Below are positions 50,972-59,344 of a stretch of DNA of 64,000 nucleotides, one piece after another. Source of the stretch: Sporanaerobium hydrogeniformans. GTDB lineage: Bacteria > Bacillota > Clostridia > Lachnospirales > Cellulosilyticaceae. Below the pieces are notes generated by a model. The model made no database searches and was not told the DNA's origin. It worked only from the letters and a program-made list of their open reading frames with translations. The position numbers and the translations under genes were made by a program. The stretch lies in the NCBI RefSeq assembly GCF_002735925.1, contig NZ_PEDL01000001.1, positions 557,969 to 621,968 on the forward strand, in the 5' to 3' direction. Within the stretch, counting starts at the first letter, position 1. Each line of letters starts with the position of its first letter.

Positions 50972-51669
50972 ATTTGAGAAAACTTATTCTAACTGAAAAT
51001 GCGTGTTATAAGGCAGGCAGAAAGATTACACCGAAGGGCATAATGGTTCATAGTACTGGTGCAAATAATCCGTATCTTCGTAGATACGTTGGACCGGACG
51101 ATGGCCAGTTGGGTGTAAACGAGTACAACAATCACTGGAATCAGGATAGACCAGGTGGAAGGCAAGTTTGTGTCCATGCATTCATTGGAAAGCTTAAGGA
51201 TGGTTCAATTGCCACTTATCAAACCCTGCCATGGAACCATCGTGGATGGCATGCAGGTGGAAAGGCAAATGATACTCATATTGGTTTTGAAATCTGCGAG
51301 GACGGTTTGACCGATGCCTCGTATTTTAATGCAGTTTATAAGGAAGCGGTAGAACTGTGTGTGTATCTTTGCAAGCTCTATAACTTGACCGAAAAAGATG
51401 TTATTGGCCACTATGAAGGATATCAAAAAGGAATCGCAAGTAATCATGGAGATCCGAGAAACTGGTTTCCAAAGCATGGAAAAAGCATGGATACCTTCAG
51501 AGCGGATGTGAAAAAGCTATTAAGTGAAGGAGAGAAGCCTGCAGAACAGGAGAGAAAGAAATATTATCGTGTTCAAATCGGTGCCTATTCTGTAAAAGCC
51601 AATGCGGAAGCGCAACTTGCCAAAGCTAAGAAAGCTGGCTTTACCGATGCTTTTATTAAGTATGATTAA
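50968..51669 (+). CDS. Endolysin: N-acetylmuramoyl-L-alanine amidase with SPOR-like end
   Basis: A 233-aa protein. The amidase_2/PGRP domain shows zinc ligands in GIMVHSTGANNP (His), WNHRGWHAGG and the late HGDPRNWFPKHG, and the catalytic EICEDG context. The C-terminal ~36 residues (YYRVQIGAYSVKANAEAQLA) are a half-SPOR-like repeat that could bind denuded glycan strands. It cleaves the bond between muramic acid and the stem peptide at lysis. A strong terminator follows. Confidence 0.93.
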   Translation: MNLRKLILTENACYKAGRKITPKGIMVHSTGANNPYLRRYVGPDDGQLGVNEYNNHWNQDRPGGRQVCVHAFIGKLKDGSIATYQTLPWNHRGWHAGGKANDTHIGFEICEDGLTDASYFNAVYKEAVELCVYLCKLYNLTEKDVIGHYEGYQKGIASNHGDPRNWFPKHGKSMDTFRADVKKLLSEGEKPAEQERKKYYRVQIGAYSVKANAEAQLAKAKKAGFTDAFIKYD

Positions 51670-51688
51670 CGAACAGCTAATTTTAATG

Positions 51689-51721
51689 ACCCGAGGAGTG
51701 TAACAGCTCTTCGGGTCTTTT
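51689..51721 (+). terminator. Intrinsic terminator after the lysis genes
   Basis: ACCCGAGGAG-TGTAACA-GCTCTTCGGGT followed by a T-rich tract; a stem of about 9-10 pairs. It ends the late transcript before the recombinase cluster. Confidence 0.85.
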
Positions 51722-51729
51722 GCTTTTTT

Positions 51730-51781
51730 AGGGGTTCGAATCACCGAATTTTTTTGCATATAGGTGCAGGGTTCTCCCTGT
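51730..51781 (+). promoter_or_regulatory. Recurrent intergenic element, copy 3
   Basis: AGGGGTTCGAATCACC...TTTTTTTGCATATAGGTGCAGGG, matching the elements at 16651 and 20870, then a CAGGG-TTCT-CCCTG hairpin and the ribosome binding site of the next gene. Here the first part is a poor hairpin, so conservation is not explained by termination alone. Confidence 0.6.
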
Positions 51782-51800
51782 AGAAATGGAGGTTGCCTAT

Positions 51801-52031
51801 ATGCAGATAACTAAAATTACAGATAAACAAGATCCACTAGCTATTCCTAAAAAGACACCTTTAAGTACTAAGAAGCTTCAAAGAGAGTTTGATTATTATA
51901 GAGCGGAAAAACTGCTGCGTCAAATGCTTGAAAAGGGTCTTGTTACAGAGGTAGAGTTTAACAAAATTATGCGTTTGAATCGCGAAACTTTCTCACCGTT
52001 ATTAGCACAGATAATGCCCGATATTCCTTGA
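51801..52031 (+). CDS. SHOCT-like small protein of the recombinase cluster
   Basis: A 76-aa protein starting MQITKITDKQDPLAIPKKTP, with TGGAGG 8 nt before the ATG. The C-terminal half (YYRAEKLLRQMLEKGLVTEVEFNKI, split) resembles the SHOCT helical hairpin. The same small gene precedes serine recombinases in many Bacillota elements. It may help recombination direction or regulate the cluster; there is no direct evidence. Confidence 0.7.
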   Translation: MQITKITDKQDPLAIPKKTPLSTKKLQREFDYYRAEKLLRQMLEKGLVTEVEFNKIMRLNRETFSPLLAQIMPDIP

Positions 52032-52083
52032 TATACTGGGCACTCAGAGGTAATATGTCACATACCTTGAGGAGGTGAATGTG

Positions 52084-53649
52084 GTGAAAAAGGTAACAAA
52101 AATAAAAGAAACGAACAATCGGCTTCAAAAAAAGCTAAAACTGCGGGTGGCTGCTTATGCTAGGGTATCAACAGATAATACGGAACAGCTAATCAGCCTG
52201 GAAGCACAGAAGGTCCATTATGAAGCTTATATTAAAGCGAACCCAGACTGGGAATTTGTTGGCATTTATTTTGATGAGGGTATTTCAGGCACGAAGAAAG
52301 AGAATAGAACAGAACTACTTAGGCTTATTTCTGACTGTGAGAACAAGAAGATAGATTTTGTAATTACAAAATCTATCAGTCGATTTGCCAGAAATACAAT
52401 AGACTGTTTAGAGATTGTAAGGAAGCTAACTGATCTTGGAGTGTTCATTTATTTTGAAAAAGAGAACATCAACACACAGTCTATGGAAAGTGAGCTTATG
52501 CTGACCATTCTAAGTAGCCTAGCAGAGAATGAATCTATCTCAATTTCTGAGAATAATAAATGGTCCATTCAAAAACGGTTTAGAAATGGAACCTACAAGC
52601 TTTCTTATCCTCCCTACGGTTATGATTATATAGATGGGCAGATTGTAGTGAATAAAAAACAGGCCGAGGTTGTTAAACGGATTTTTACAGATGCCTTAGC
52701 AGGTAAAGGAACGCAGAAAATTGCACAAGAATTAAACGATGAGGGTGTACGTACTAAAAAAGGCGGTCAATGGAGAGGAAGTACTATCCGAGGTATTTTA
52801 CGGAATGAAAAATATACTGGAGATGTAATCCTTCAAAAAACATACACTGACGATAATTTCACTAGACGAACCAATAAGGGAGAGAAGGATCAGTTTCTTA
52901 TCGAAAATAATCATGAGGCAATTATTAGTCATGAAGAGTTTAAGGCAGTGAATCTTGCAATCGAACAGCGAGGAAAAGAAAAAGGCATCAAGAGTGGCAA
53001 TAGCAAGTATTTAAATCGCTATCCCCTTTCTGGAAAGATTCAATGTTCTGAATGCGGGAGTACTTTCAAGCGAAGAATCCATGGAACTAAGAACAATAAA
53101 TATATTGCCTGGTGTTGCTCCAAACATATCACTAATATAGAGGAATGCTCCATGATTTACATTCGGGAGGATAGCATCCATCAAGGCTTTGTGACGATGA
53201 TAAATAAGCTCATCTTTAGTCACAAAGTTGTTTTGAGGCCTTTGCTTCAGAAACTGAAACTCATGAATTATTCAGATAATCTGATTCGGGTTCAGGAAAT
53301 TGAATCGAAGATGGAGAAAAATACAGAGCAACTTCAGGTATTGATTAACCTCATGACAAAGGGATACTTGGAGCCTGCTCTTTTTAATAAGCAAAACAAT
53401 GAGCTTCGCTCTGAAGCAGAGAAGCTGAAAGATCAAAAAGAAGCACTCTACCGTTTCATCAATGGTGGAATGGCTAAAATAACAGAATTAGAAAGACTTA
53501 TCAAATATGTTTCAAAGTCAAAGAATATTGAAAGTTTTAACAAGGAAGTATTCGAGCAGTTTGTTGAAAAGATAGTTGCTTTTTCGCCAACAGAAATAGG
53601 CTTTAGCCTAAAGTGCGGCTTATTACTTAAGGAAAGGATGGAGAGATAG
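52084..53649 (+). CDS. Large serine recombinase 1
   Basis: A 521-aa protein; GGAGGTG favours the GTG at 52084, with the GTG at 52081 as alternative. The N-terminal catalytic domain has AAYARVSTDNTEQ (catalytic Ser) and [16 protein letters not shown] (conserved Arg residues). A Recombinase domain (~170-270: PPYGYDYIDGQIVV ... GILRNEKYTGDV), a zinc ribbon (IQCSECGSTFKRR ... CCSKH) and a C-terminal coiled coil follow. All are needed for attP x attB insertion. It is one of three recombinase-family genes in a row, so which of them integrates the element is open. Confidence 0.93.
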   Translation: MKKVTKIKETNNRLQKKLKLRVAAYARVSTDNTEQLISLEAQKVHYEAYIKANPDWEFVGIYFDEGISGTKKENRTELLRLISDCENKKIDFVITKSISRFARNTIDCLEIVRKLTDLGVFIYFEKENINTQSMESELMLTILSSLAENESISISENNKWSIQKRFRNGTYKLSYPPYGYDYIDGQIVVNKKQAEVVKRIFTDALAGKGTQKIAQELNDEGVRTKKGGQWRGSTIRGILRNEKYTGDVILQKTYTDDNFTRRTNKGEKDQFLIENNHEAIISHEEFKAVNLAIEQRGKEKGIKSGNSKYLNRYPLSGKIQCSECGSTFKRRIHGTKNNKYIAWCCSKHITNIEECSMIYIREDSIHQGFVTMINKLIFSHKVVLRPLLQKLKLMNYSDNLIRVQEIESKMEKNTEQLQVLINLMTKGYLEPALFNKQNNELRSEAEKLKDQKEALYRFINGGMAKITELERLIKYVSKSKNIESFNKEVFEQFVEKIVAFSPTEIGFSLKCGLLLKERMER

Positions 53650-54081
53650 ATGCCTCATGTACCATATGGATATACGATTCAAGATGGAAAAGCGGTGATT
53701 GACCAGCTACAAGCAGAGCAGCTAAAGAAGCTATTCAAAGCATATCTTTCAGGTCTTTCCTTGAAGGATGCGGCTAAGAAAGCTGGGATTGTTAGATATC
53801 ATGCCACTATTGCGAATATGCTCACAAATAAGCGATACCTTGGGGATGACTATTATCCCAAGATTATTGATGAGGATACTTTTGAAAAGGTAGAGGCTGA
53901 AAAGTTAAGACGGGCACAAATGCTCGGCAGAATTTGGGAGCATAAACCAAAGGAAAATAGTATTAAGAAATACCAGTTCGCCATGCCAACACCGGATGAG
54001 CTTTATGATGACCCATTTAAACAAGCAGAATATGTTTATAGCCTTATAGAAAGCGAGGCGATTGATAATGACGATGAGTAG
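53650..54081 (+). CDS. Recombinase-domain protein without catalytic domain
   Basis: A 143-aa protein starting one base after the previous stop, with GGAGAG upstream. It contains only a Recombinase-type DNA-binding domain ([14 protein letters not shown] ... [22 protein letters not shown]) and no Ser active site. The same short gene lies between two full recombinases in related elements. It may be a DNA-binding helper or directionality partner. The acidic C-terminus overlaps the next gene. Confidence 0.85.
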   Translation: MPHVPYGYTIQDGKAVIDQLQAEQLKKLFKAYLSGLSLKDAAKKAGIVRYHATIANMLTNKRYLGDDYYPKIIDEDTFEKVEAEKLRRAQMLGRIWEHKPKENSIKKYQFAMPTPDELYDDPFKQAEYVYSLIESEAIDNDDE

Positions 54082-55639
54082 GAATGTAACAGTTATACCA
54101 GCACGAGCTCGTGTGGGTAATAACCAAGAAACTGAAAGTAAAACCAAACTTCGAGTGGCGGCTTACTGTAGAGTTTCAACTGATAGTGAAGAACAAGCCT
54201 CCAGTTATGAGGTTCAGATTGAACATTACACTTCCTACATTAAAGGGAACCCTGAATGGGAGCTGGCAGGAATTTATGCGGACGACGGGATTTCAGGAAC
54301 CAATACTAAAAAGCGCGAAGAGTTTAACCGGATGATTGAAGCATGCATGGAAGGTAAAATTGACATGATCATTACCAAGTCCATTAGCCGTTTTGCCAGA
54401 AACACGCTGGATTGTTTGAAATACATCCGGCAGCTAAAGGATAAAAATATCCCTGTTTTCTTTGAGAAAGAGAACATCAATACTATGGATTCCAAGGGTG
54501 AAATCATGCTGACAATCATGGCTTCACTGGCCCAACAAGAAAGCCAGTCCTTAAGCCAAAACGTAAAGCTAGGCATTCAGTACCGCTTCCAACAAGGTGA
54601 AATTCAAGTCAACCACAACCGGTTTTTAGGATACACCAAAGACGAAAATAAAAGGCTTGTTATTGTTCCTGAAGAAGCCGAAGTGGTAAAGCGAATCTAT
54701 CGAGAATACCTTGAAGGAGCAAGTCTCCTACAAATAGCAAGAGGCCTAGAAGCGGATGGTATTCTCACTGCAGCTAAAAAGCCTAAGTGGAGACCCGAGA
54801 CGCTTAAGAAAATACTGCAGAATGAAAAGTATATAGGAGATGCCTTGCTTCAAAAGACTTACACCGTTGATTTTCTTTCCAAAAAGCGAGTAGTCAATAA
54901 TGGAATCGTACCTCAGTACTATGTTGAGAACAGTCATGAACCTATCATCCCGCGTGGAATTTTCATGCAGGTGCAGGAAGAACTGGTAAGGCGGGCTAAC
55001 CTTTATACTGGAAAGAATGGTAAGAAGCGAGTTTATAGCAGCAAGTACGCTCTGTCCAGTATTGTCTACTGCTCAGAATGTGGTGAAATATATAGAAGAG
55101 TCCACTGGAACAATCGAGGCTGCAGGTCTATTGTCTGGCGATGCGTCAGCCGCCTAGAGGAAAAAGGGTCTGATTGCACATCCCCTACAGTTAATGAGGA
55201 AGTGCTACAGGCAGCAGTTGTAAAAGCCATCAATGAGTTGCTGGCCAGTAAGGATACCTTTCTCTCCACTTTACAGGCCAATATCGAGACAGTTTTAAAT
55301 GAAGAACACGACAAAATTACCAATGATATTGACGTCAAGCTGGAAGAACTGCAAAACGAACTTTTGCGGCTTGCCAATTCCAAAACAGATTATGAGGAAG
55401 TGGCGGAAGAGATATACCGTTTGCGGGAGCAGAAGCAAAATGCACTGGTTGAGAATGCAGATCGAGAAGGGAAAAGGCAACGAATCGCTGAAATGAGTGA
55501 TTTCTTGAATGAGCAATCCTGCGAGTTAGAGGAGTATGATGAGCAATTAGTAAGGCGGCTTATAGAAAAAGTTACGGTATTTCATGATAAGTTCGCCGTT
55601 GAATTCAAATCAGGAGTCGAGATTGATGTAGAAGGGTAA
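54068..55639 (+). CDS. Large serine recombinase 2
   Basis: A 523-aa protein; the ATG at 54068 has GCGAGG 9 nt upstream. Catalytic domain: [13 protein letters not shown] with the nucleophilic Ser and [16 protein letters not shown]; then Recombinase domain ([13 protein letters not shown] ... [18 protein letters not shown]), zinc ribbon ([11 protein letters not shown] ... WRCVSR) and a long coiled coil. All key residues are present. With recombinase 1 and the short middle protein it forms a three-gene integrase set like those reported in phi-m46.1-like prophages. Confidence 0.93.
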   Translation: MTMSRNVTVIPARARVGNNQETESKTKLRVAAYCRVSTDSEEQASSYEVQIEHYTSYIKGNPEWELAGIYADDGISGTNTKKREEFNRMIEACMEGKIDMIITKSISRFARNTLDCLKYIRQLKDKNIPVFFEKENINTMDSKGEIMLTIMASLAQQESQSLSQNVKLGIQYRFQQGEIQVNHNRFLGYTKDENKRLVIVPEEAEVVKRIYREYLEGASLLQIARGLEADGILTAAKKPKWRPETLKKILQNEKYIGDALLQKTYTVDFLSKKRVVNNGIVPQYYVENSHEPIIPRGIFMQVQEELVRRANLYTGKNGKKRVYSSKYALSSIVYCSECGEIYRRVHWNNRGCRSIVWRCVSRLEEKGSDCTSPTVNEEVLQAAVVKAINELLASKDTFLSTLQANIETVLNEEHDKITNDIDVKLEELQNELLRLANSKTDYEEVAEEIYRLREQKQNALVENADREGKRQRIAEMSDFLNEQSCELEEYDEQLVRRLIEKVTVFHDKFAVEFKSGVEIDVEG

Positions 55640-55667
55640 TCTTTAGAAAGAGAACAGAAGAATTATA

Positions 55668-55696
55668 TTGGATTTTTAAAGATAATATGATATAAT
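55668..55696 (+). promoter_or_regulatory. Strong promoter of lsa(E)
   Basis: TTGGAT (55668-55673), 17 nt, TATAAT (55691-55696), with TG one base before the -10 (extended -10). It drives a ~385-nt leader holding a small ORF and attenuator structures ahead of lsa(E). Confidence 0.85.
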
Positions 55697-55718
55697 AAAA
55701 CGACTTGGAGGTGGAAGA

Positions 55719-55739
55719 ATGTATAACTTTTCTTGCTAA
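55719..55739 (+). CDS. Leader peptide MYNFSC upstream of lsa(E)
   Basis: GGAGGTGGAAGA places a good ribosome binding site before this 6-codon ORF (ATG-TAT-AAC-TTT-TCT-TGC-TAA). Its codons 4-6 form one arm of the leader hairpin that competes with the antiterminator (next entry). Short leader peptides that sense drug-stalled ribosomes control several ABC-F resistance genes. Confidence 0.7.
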   Translation: MYNFSC

Positions 55740-55925
55740 TTATATGATGCATAATAAGATATTTAAAGAAACGGCTATAGAACCGTTTGTTTTGTTATGC
55801 AAATTGCAAGAAAGTTAAGTATTCTACACTCAATAATACATTACAGTAACCTTATGTTATGTATAACAAAAGGTAATAATAGTATTTGTTTTTGAGCCGT
55901 AAGAATTTACTTTCTTGTGGCTTTT
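55729..55925 (+). promoter_or_regulatory. lsa(E): Transcription attenuator of lsa(E)
   Basis: Region 1 TTTCTTGC (55729-55736, inside the leader ORF) pairs exactly with region 2 GCAAGAAA (55806-55813). A terminator, AGCCGTAAGAA (55895-55905) with TTCTTGTGGCT (55912-55922), has 11 continuous pairs (two G-U) and is followed by Ts. CAAGAAA of region 2 can instead pair with TTTCTTG (55911-55917) in the 3' arm of the terminator. A ribosome stalled on the leader ORF would free region 2, block the terminator and let RNA polymerase reach lsa(E). A further hairpin AAACGG/CCGTTT lies at 55769-55788. Confidence 0.75.
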
Positions 55926-56081
55926 AATATTTGTAAAAGAAAGGAAGATAAACGTGATAGACAATGATACTATGTCATTCATGACAAAATCCTTGCAGAG
56001 TTGGATAACATTATAGAGTAATTAATGCCGAAAACCGACTTTGCTTATAAAATTTTTATAATGTAAAGGAGGAAGAAATAT

Positions 56082-57566
56082 ATGTCCTTAATAAATGTTT
56101 CAAATCTAACTTTTTCATATGAAGGAAGTTATGACAATATTTTTGAAAATGTAAGTTTTCAGATAGATACAGATTGGAAACTCGGTTTTATTGGAAGAAA
56201 CGGACGCGGTAAAACTACTTTCTTAAATTTACTGCTTGGCAAATATGCGTATTCCGGCAATATAAGTTCTACAGTTAAGTTTGAGTATTTTCCTTATGAT
56301 GTGGAAGATAAGAGTCTATATACAATTGAAGTAATGAAGAGTATTTGTACGGAATGTATGGATTGGGAGATTTTTCGTGAAATATCATTGCTTGATGTTC
56401 AAGAAGATGCTTTATATCGTCCGTTTAATACATTGTCAAATGGTGAGCAAACAAAGGTCCTTCTTGCAGCTTTATTCCTTACAGCGAGTTGTTTCCTGCT
56501 TATTGATGAACCTACAAACCATCTTGACATCGATGCACGTAATGTAGTGCAAAACTATTTGAAACGCAAGAAGGGGTTTATTTTGGTATCTCATGATAGA
56601 AGCTTACTTGATCAATGTGTTGACCATATACTATCTATCAATAAAACGAATATCGAAATCCAAAAGGGAAATTTTACTTCTTGGTGGGAGAACAAAACGT
56701 TACAAGATAATTTTGAACTGGCAGAAAACAAGAAACTCCTTAAAGAAATAGGAAGGTTGTCTTATGCAGCAAAACGTAGTTCAAACTGGTCAAATAAAGT
56801 AGAAAAAAGTAAATATGGAACAACAAATTCTGGTTCAAAACTGGATAAGGGTTATGTTGGACATAAGGCTGCAAAAGCGATGAAACGTGCCAAAAATATT
56901 GAGTCAAGACATCAGGAAGCCGTTTTACAAAAATCAGAACTGCTCCACAACATTGAACAATATGATGACTTAAAAATTTCACCACTTGAATTTCACAAAG
57001 AGTGCTTAATAGAAGCGAATGATTTATCATTGTCTTATGGAGATAAAGAAGTATGCAGTAATCTTAATTTCAGAGTCAATATTGGTGATAGAGTTGCCAT
57101 TATCGGAAAAAATGGGAGTGGTAAGTCTAGTATCCTAAAATTGATTAATGGAGATGATATTAAATTTACCGGAAATTTTATGCTAGCAAGTGGACTAAAA
57201 ATTTCTTATATTTCGCAAGATACTTCATATTTAAAAGGTAATCTATCTGAATTTGTCTATAATAATAAGATCGATGAAACTCTATTTAAAACGATTCTTC
57301 GTAAACTGGATTTTAATAGAGAGCAGTTTGATAAGAACATGGTGGATTTTAGTGCTGGTCAGAAAAAGAAAGTACTAATTGCTAAAAGCCTTTGTGAAAG
57401 TGCACATTTGTATATATGGGATGAGCCATTGAACTATATTGATATTTTTTCACGTATCCAAATTGAAAAAATGATTTTGGAATATTGTCCTACACTATTG
57501 TTTGTGGAGCATGATGATGCTTTTTGCAATAATATTTGTACGAAAAATATTAATTTAGGTTTGTAG
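56082..57566 (+). CDS. lsa(E): ABC-F ribosomal protection protein Lsa(E)
   Basis: A 494-aa protein with AAAGGAGGAAG before the ATG; length and sequence match my memory of Lsa(E). Two ATPase domains without membrane parts: first Walker A GRNGRGKTT (~38-46) with LSNGEQTKV and LLIDEPTNHLD; linker ~190-300 rich in Lys; second Walker A GKNGSGKSS with FSAGQKKKV and IWDEPLNYID. ABC-F proteins bind the ribosomal E site and displace drugs from the peptidyl transferase centre. Lsa(E) gives resistance to pleuromutilins, lincosamides and streptogramin A. It is followed after 53 nt by lnu(B), its usual partner. The DNA is visibly more A+T-rich than the phage genes. Confidence 0.88.
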   Translation: MSLINVSNLTFSYEGSYDNIFENVSFQIDTDWKLGFIGRNGRGKTTFLNLLLGKYAYSGNISSTVKFEYFPYDVEDKSLYTIEVMKSICTECMDWEIFREISLLDVQEDALYRPFNTLSNGEQTKVLLAALFLTASCFLLIDEPTNHLDIDARNVVQNYLKRKKGFILVSHDRSLLDQCVDHILSINKTNIEIQKGNFTSWWENKTLQDNFELAENKKLLKEIGRLSYAAKRSSNWSNKVEKSKYGTTNSGSKLDKGYVGHKAAKAMKRAKNIESRHQEAVLQKSELLHNIEQYDDLKISPLEFHKECLIEANDLSLSYGDKEVCSNLNFRVNIGDRVAIIGKNGSGKSSILKLINGDDIKFTGNFMLASGLKISYISQDTSYLKGNLSEFVYNNKIDETLFKTILRKLDFNREQFDKNMVDFSAGQKKKVLIAKSLCESAHLYIWDEPLNYIDIFSRIQIEKMILEYCPTLLFVEHDDAFCNNICTKNINLGL

Positions 57567-57619
57567 AGATTTTGAGTTGCCACAATAACTAAAAGATATT
57601 TACATGAAAGGGTGAAGAA

Positions 57620-58423
57620 ATGTTAAAACAAAAAGAATTAATTGCAAACGTTAAGAATCTTACTGAGTCAGATGAACGAATTACAGCTTGTATGATGTAT
57701 GGATCGTTTACCAAAGGAGAAGGTGACCAATACTCTGATATAGAGTTCTATATATTTTTGAAAGATAGTATAACCTCGAACTTTGATTCATCCAACTGGT
57801 TGTTTGACGTAGCTCCGTACTTGATGCTTTATAAAAATGAGTACGGAACAGAGGTAGTTATTTTTGATAATCTTATACGTGGGGAATTTCATTTCCTTTC
57901 TGAAAAAGATATGAACATAATCCCCTCGTTTAAAGATTCAGGTTATATTCCTGATACGAAGGCTATGCTTATTTACGATGAAACAGGGCAATTAGAAAAT
58001 TATTTATCAGAGATAAGTGGTGCAAGACCAAATAGACTTACTGAAGAAAATGCTAATTTTTTGTTGTGTAATTTCTCTAATCTATGGTTGATGGGAATCA
58101 ACGTTCTAAAAAGAGGAGAATATGCTCGTTCATTAGAACTCTTATCACAACTTCAAAAAAATACACTACAACTTATACGTATGGCAGAAAAAAATGCTGA
58201 TAATTGGCTAAACATGAGTAAAAACCTTGAAAAAGAAATTAGCCTTGAAAATTATAAAAAATTTGCAAAGACCACTGCTCGATTAGATAAGGTAGAATTA
58301 TTTGAAGCCTATAAAAATTCTTTGCTATTAGTTATGGATTTGCAAAGTCACCTTATTGAACAATACAACTTAAAAGTTACACATGACATTTTAGAAAGAT
58401 TGTTGAATTACATTAGTGAATAG
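57620..58423 (+). CDS. lnu(B): Lincosamide nucleotidyltransferase Lnu(B)
   Basis: A 267-aa protein, the length of Lnu(B), with AAAGGGTGAAG before the ATG. The nucleotidyltransferase core is CMMYGSFTKGEGDQYSDIEF (~25-44), holding GS and the metal-binding D-x-E, and VVIFDNLIRGEFHF carries the third acidic residue region. It transfers AMP to lincosamides such as lincomycin and clindamycin. With lsa(E) it forms the cluster found in staphylococci, enterococci, streptococci and Erysipelothrix. The aadE/spw genes often found upstream are absent here. Confidence 0.88.
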   Translation: MLKQKELIANVKNLTESDERITACMMYGSFTKGEGDQYSDIEFYIFLKDSITSNFDSSNWLFDVAPYLMLYKNEYGTEVVIFDNLIRGEFHFLSEKDMNIIPSFKDSGYIPDTKAMLIYDETGQLENYLSEISGARPNRLTEENANFLLCNFSNLWLMGINVLKRGEYARSLELLSQLQKNTLQLIRMAEKNADNWLNMSKNLEKEISLENYKKFAKTTARLDKVELFEAYKNSLLLVMDLQSHLIEQYNLKVTHDILERLLNYISE

Positions 58424-58493
58424 GAGAGTAACGTTATTTACAGTATTGGGTACTGAAAATTAACAGCATACCTCAGTTTTTCAAAAAACAGCG

Positions 58494-58638
58494 AAGCCTA
58501 TGGATATGTTTCCGTCTACCGATAGTGTAAAAAACGCAGTAGATATGTTTCCGAGAACGGACATAATCAAATGACATTCATTCTATCCTCTCAAGCCACG
58601 TTGAGACAGTAGTAATGATGTCAAGGGCGGAAAAGTAA
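58494..58638 (+). pseudogene. rlmD: RlmD/RumA-like C-terminal tail 2 (probable right att region)
   Basis: In one frame KPMDMFPSTDSVKNAVDMFP-RTD (58494-58562) shows the DMFPxT motif of RlmD twice, 39 nt apart, and ends at a TGA. About 35 nt later, in the next frame, the terminal HVETVVMMSRAEK follows (58597-58635, TAA). In a normal gene DMFPRT would directly precede HVETVV, so an insertion or junction lies between them. This marks the right side of the element that holds the recombinases and lsa(E)-lnu(B). The same HVE... end is present at 7067 and 61019. Confidence 0.65.
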
Positions 58639-58791
58639 AGGGCTTGAAAGTGTAGAAAACAAGGGCATTTGCCATTTTAGGGTAGTTTCAGAATTGCGTC
58701 TAATGGCTTGTTTACGGGAATAAATCCACTTCTCAAAAAGCATAAGGTTGTGTAGATAGGATTGCTTTTCGGTAGGTTGTGGAGATAGACA

Positions 58792-58800
58792 TGTTATAAT
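58792..58800 (+). promoter_or_regulatory. Extended -10 promoter upstream of the 115-aa gene
   Basis: TGTTATAAT: consensus TATAAT with TG one base upstream. No good -35 is seen, which extended -10 promoters can do without. The gene starts 135 nt downstream, after the inverted repeat. Confidence 0.5.
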
Positions 58801-58934
58801 AAAACACTTTAATAGCCTAAATATCATATAACTTAATTAATAAAATGTTAGTTAGGCTACTAGTATAGAAAAGTAGATGAAGTTGAATTTACAAGTGAAA
58901 ATTATTTATATTAGTTAAGTAAGGCGGTGATTAA

Positions 58935-59282
58935 ATGTTTAATGAAATCTGTATTTATGAAGCAAAGATCGAGAAGCAAGATGAAATCGAAGCACTCATG
59001 AAAGAAGTTGCAGAATTCTATATGACACAGGAGGGTGTCGTTGATGTGAAATATATCAAGCGTACACATCGTCAAGCCGATTTCAATGCAGTAAAGCAAG
59101 GGGAGCTACCAATTGCTTTGACAAGGTTTATGGGTAAAGTAACATATGTTTTACATTGGACTGTTAGAGATGAAGAAACTCATGCAAGAGTGTCAAAACT
59201 AGGATTGGAACATTTTTATAAAAGATGGAACAGATGCTTGACAACAATGCCTAAAATTATTTTAGGTGAAAACATTGTGTAG
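58935..59282 (+). CDS. Small ABM-like (dimeric alpha-beta barrel) protein, unknown function
   Basis: A 115-aa protein with AAGGCGGTG before the ATG. The pattern NEICIYEAKIEKQDEIEALM, FYMTQEGVVDVKYIKR and VTYVLHWTVRDEETHAR looks like the ferredoxin-like antibiotic-biosynthesis-monooxygenase/dimeric barrel fold, whose members bind small molecules. No catalytic residue can be named. It is followed by a DUF3795 gene; the two may be a small cargo operon. Confidence 0.6.
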   Translation: MFNEICIYEAKIEKQDEIEALMKEVAEFYMTQEGVVDVKYIKRTHRQADFNAVKQGELPIALTRFMGKVTYVLHWTVRDEETHARVSKLGLEHFYKRWNRCLTTMPKIILGENIV

Positions 59283-59344
59283 AAAAATGAGCAAGACAGA
59301 AAGTTGCAACATTTCAGCAGTATTTTTGTGGGGGAGTGATATCG

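Larger units (their letters stand above)
7067..58638. mobile_element. ~51.5-kb prophage-based integrative element with defence and resistance cargo
   Basis: The interval runs from RlmD-like tail 1 to tail 2. It contains a full set of siphophage modules (replication, P27/TerL packaging, HK97 head, tail, lysis), a serine recombinase cluster near the right end, a defence operon at the left end, and lsa(E)-lnu(B) between the recombinases and the right tail. phi-m46.1-type prophages of streptococci are known to insert in the rum gene and to carry resistance genes; gene order here is like theirs. The exact att core cannot be defined from the sequence alone. A narrower prophage starting near 15.5 kb is the alternative. 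Confidence 0.6.

Noticed and set aside
55957..56018. Short GTG-started ORF before lsa(E) (about 20 codons)
   Set aside because: It has a weak ribosome binding site and no pairing with the attenuator arms; the MYNFSC leader upstream fits far better.
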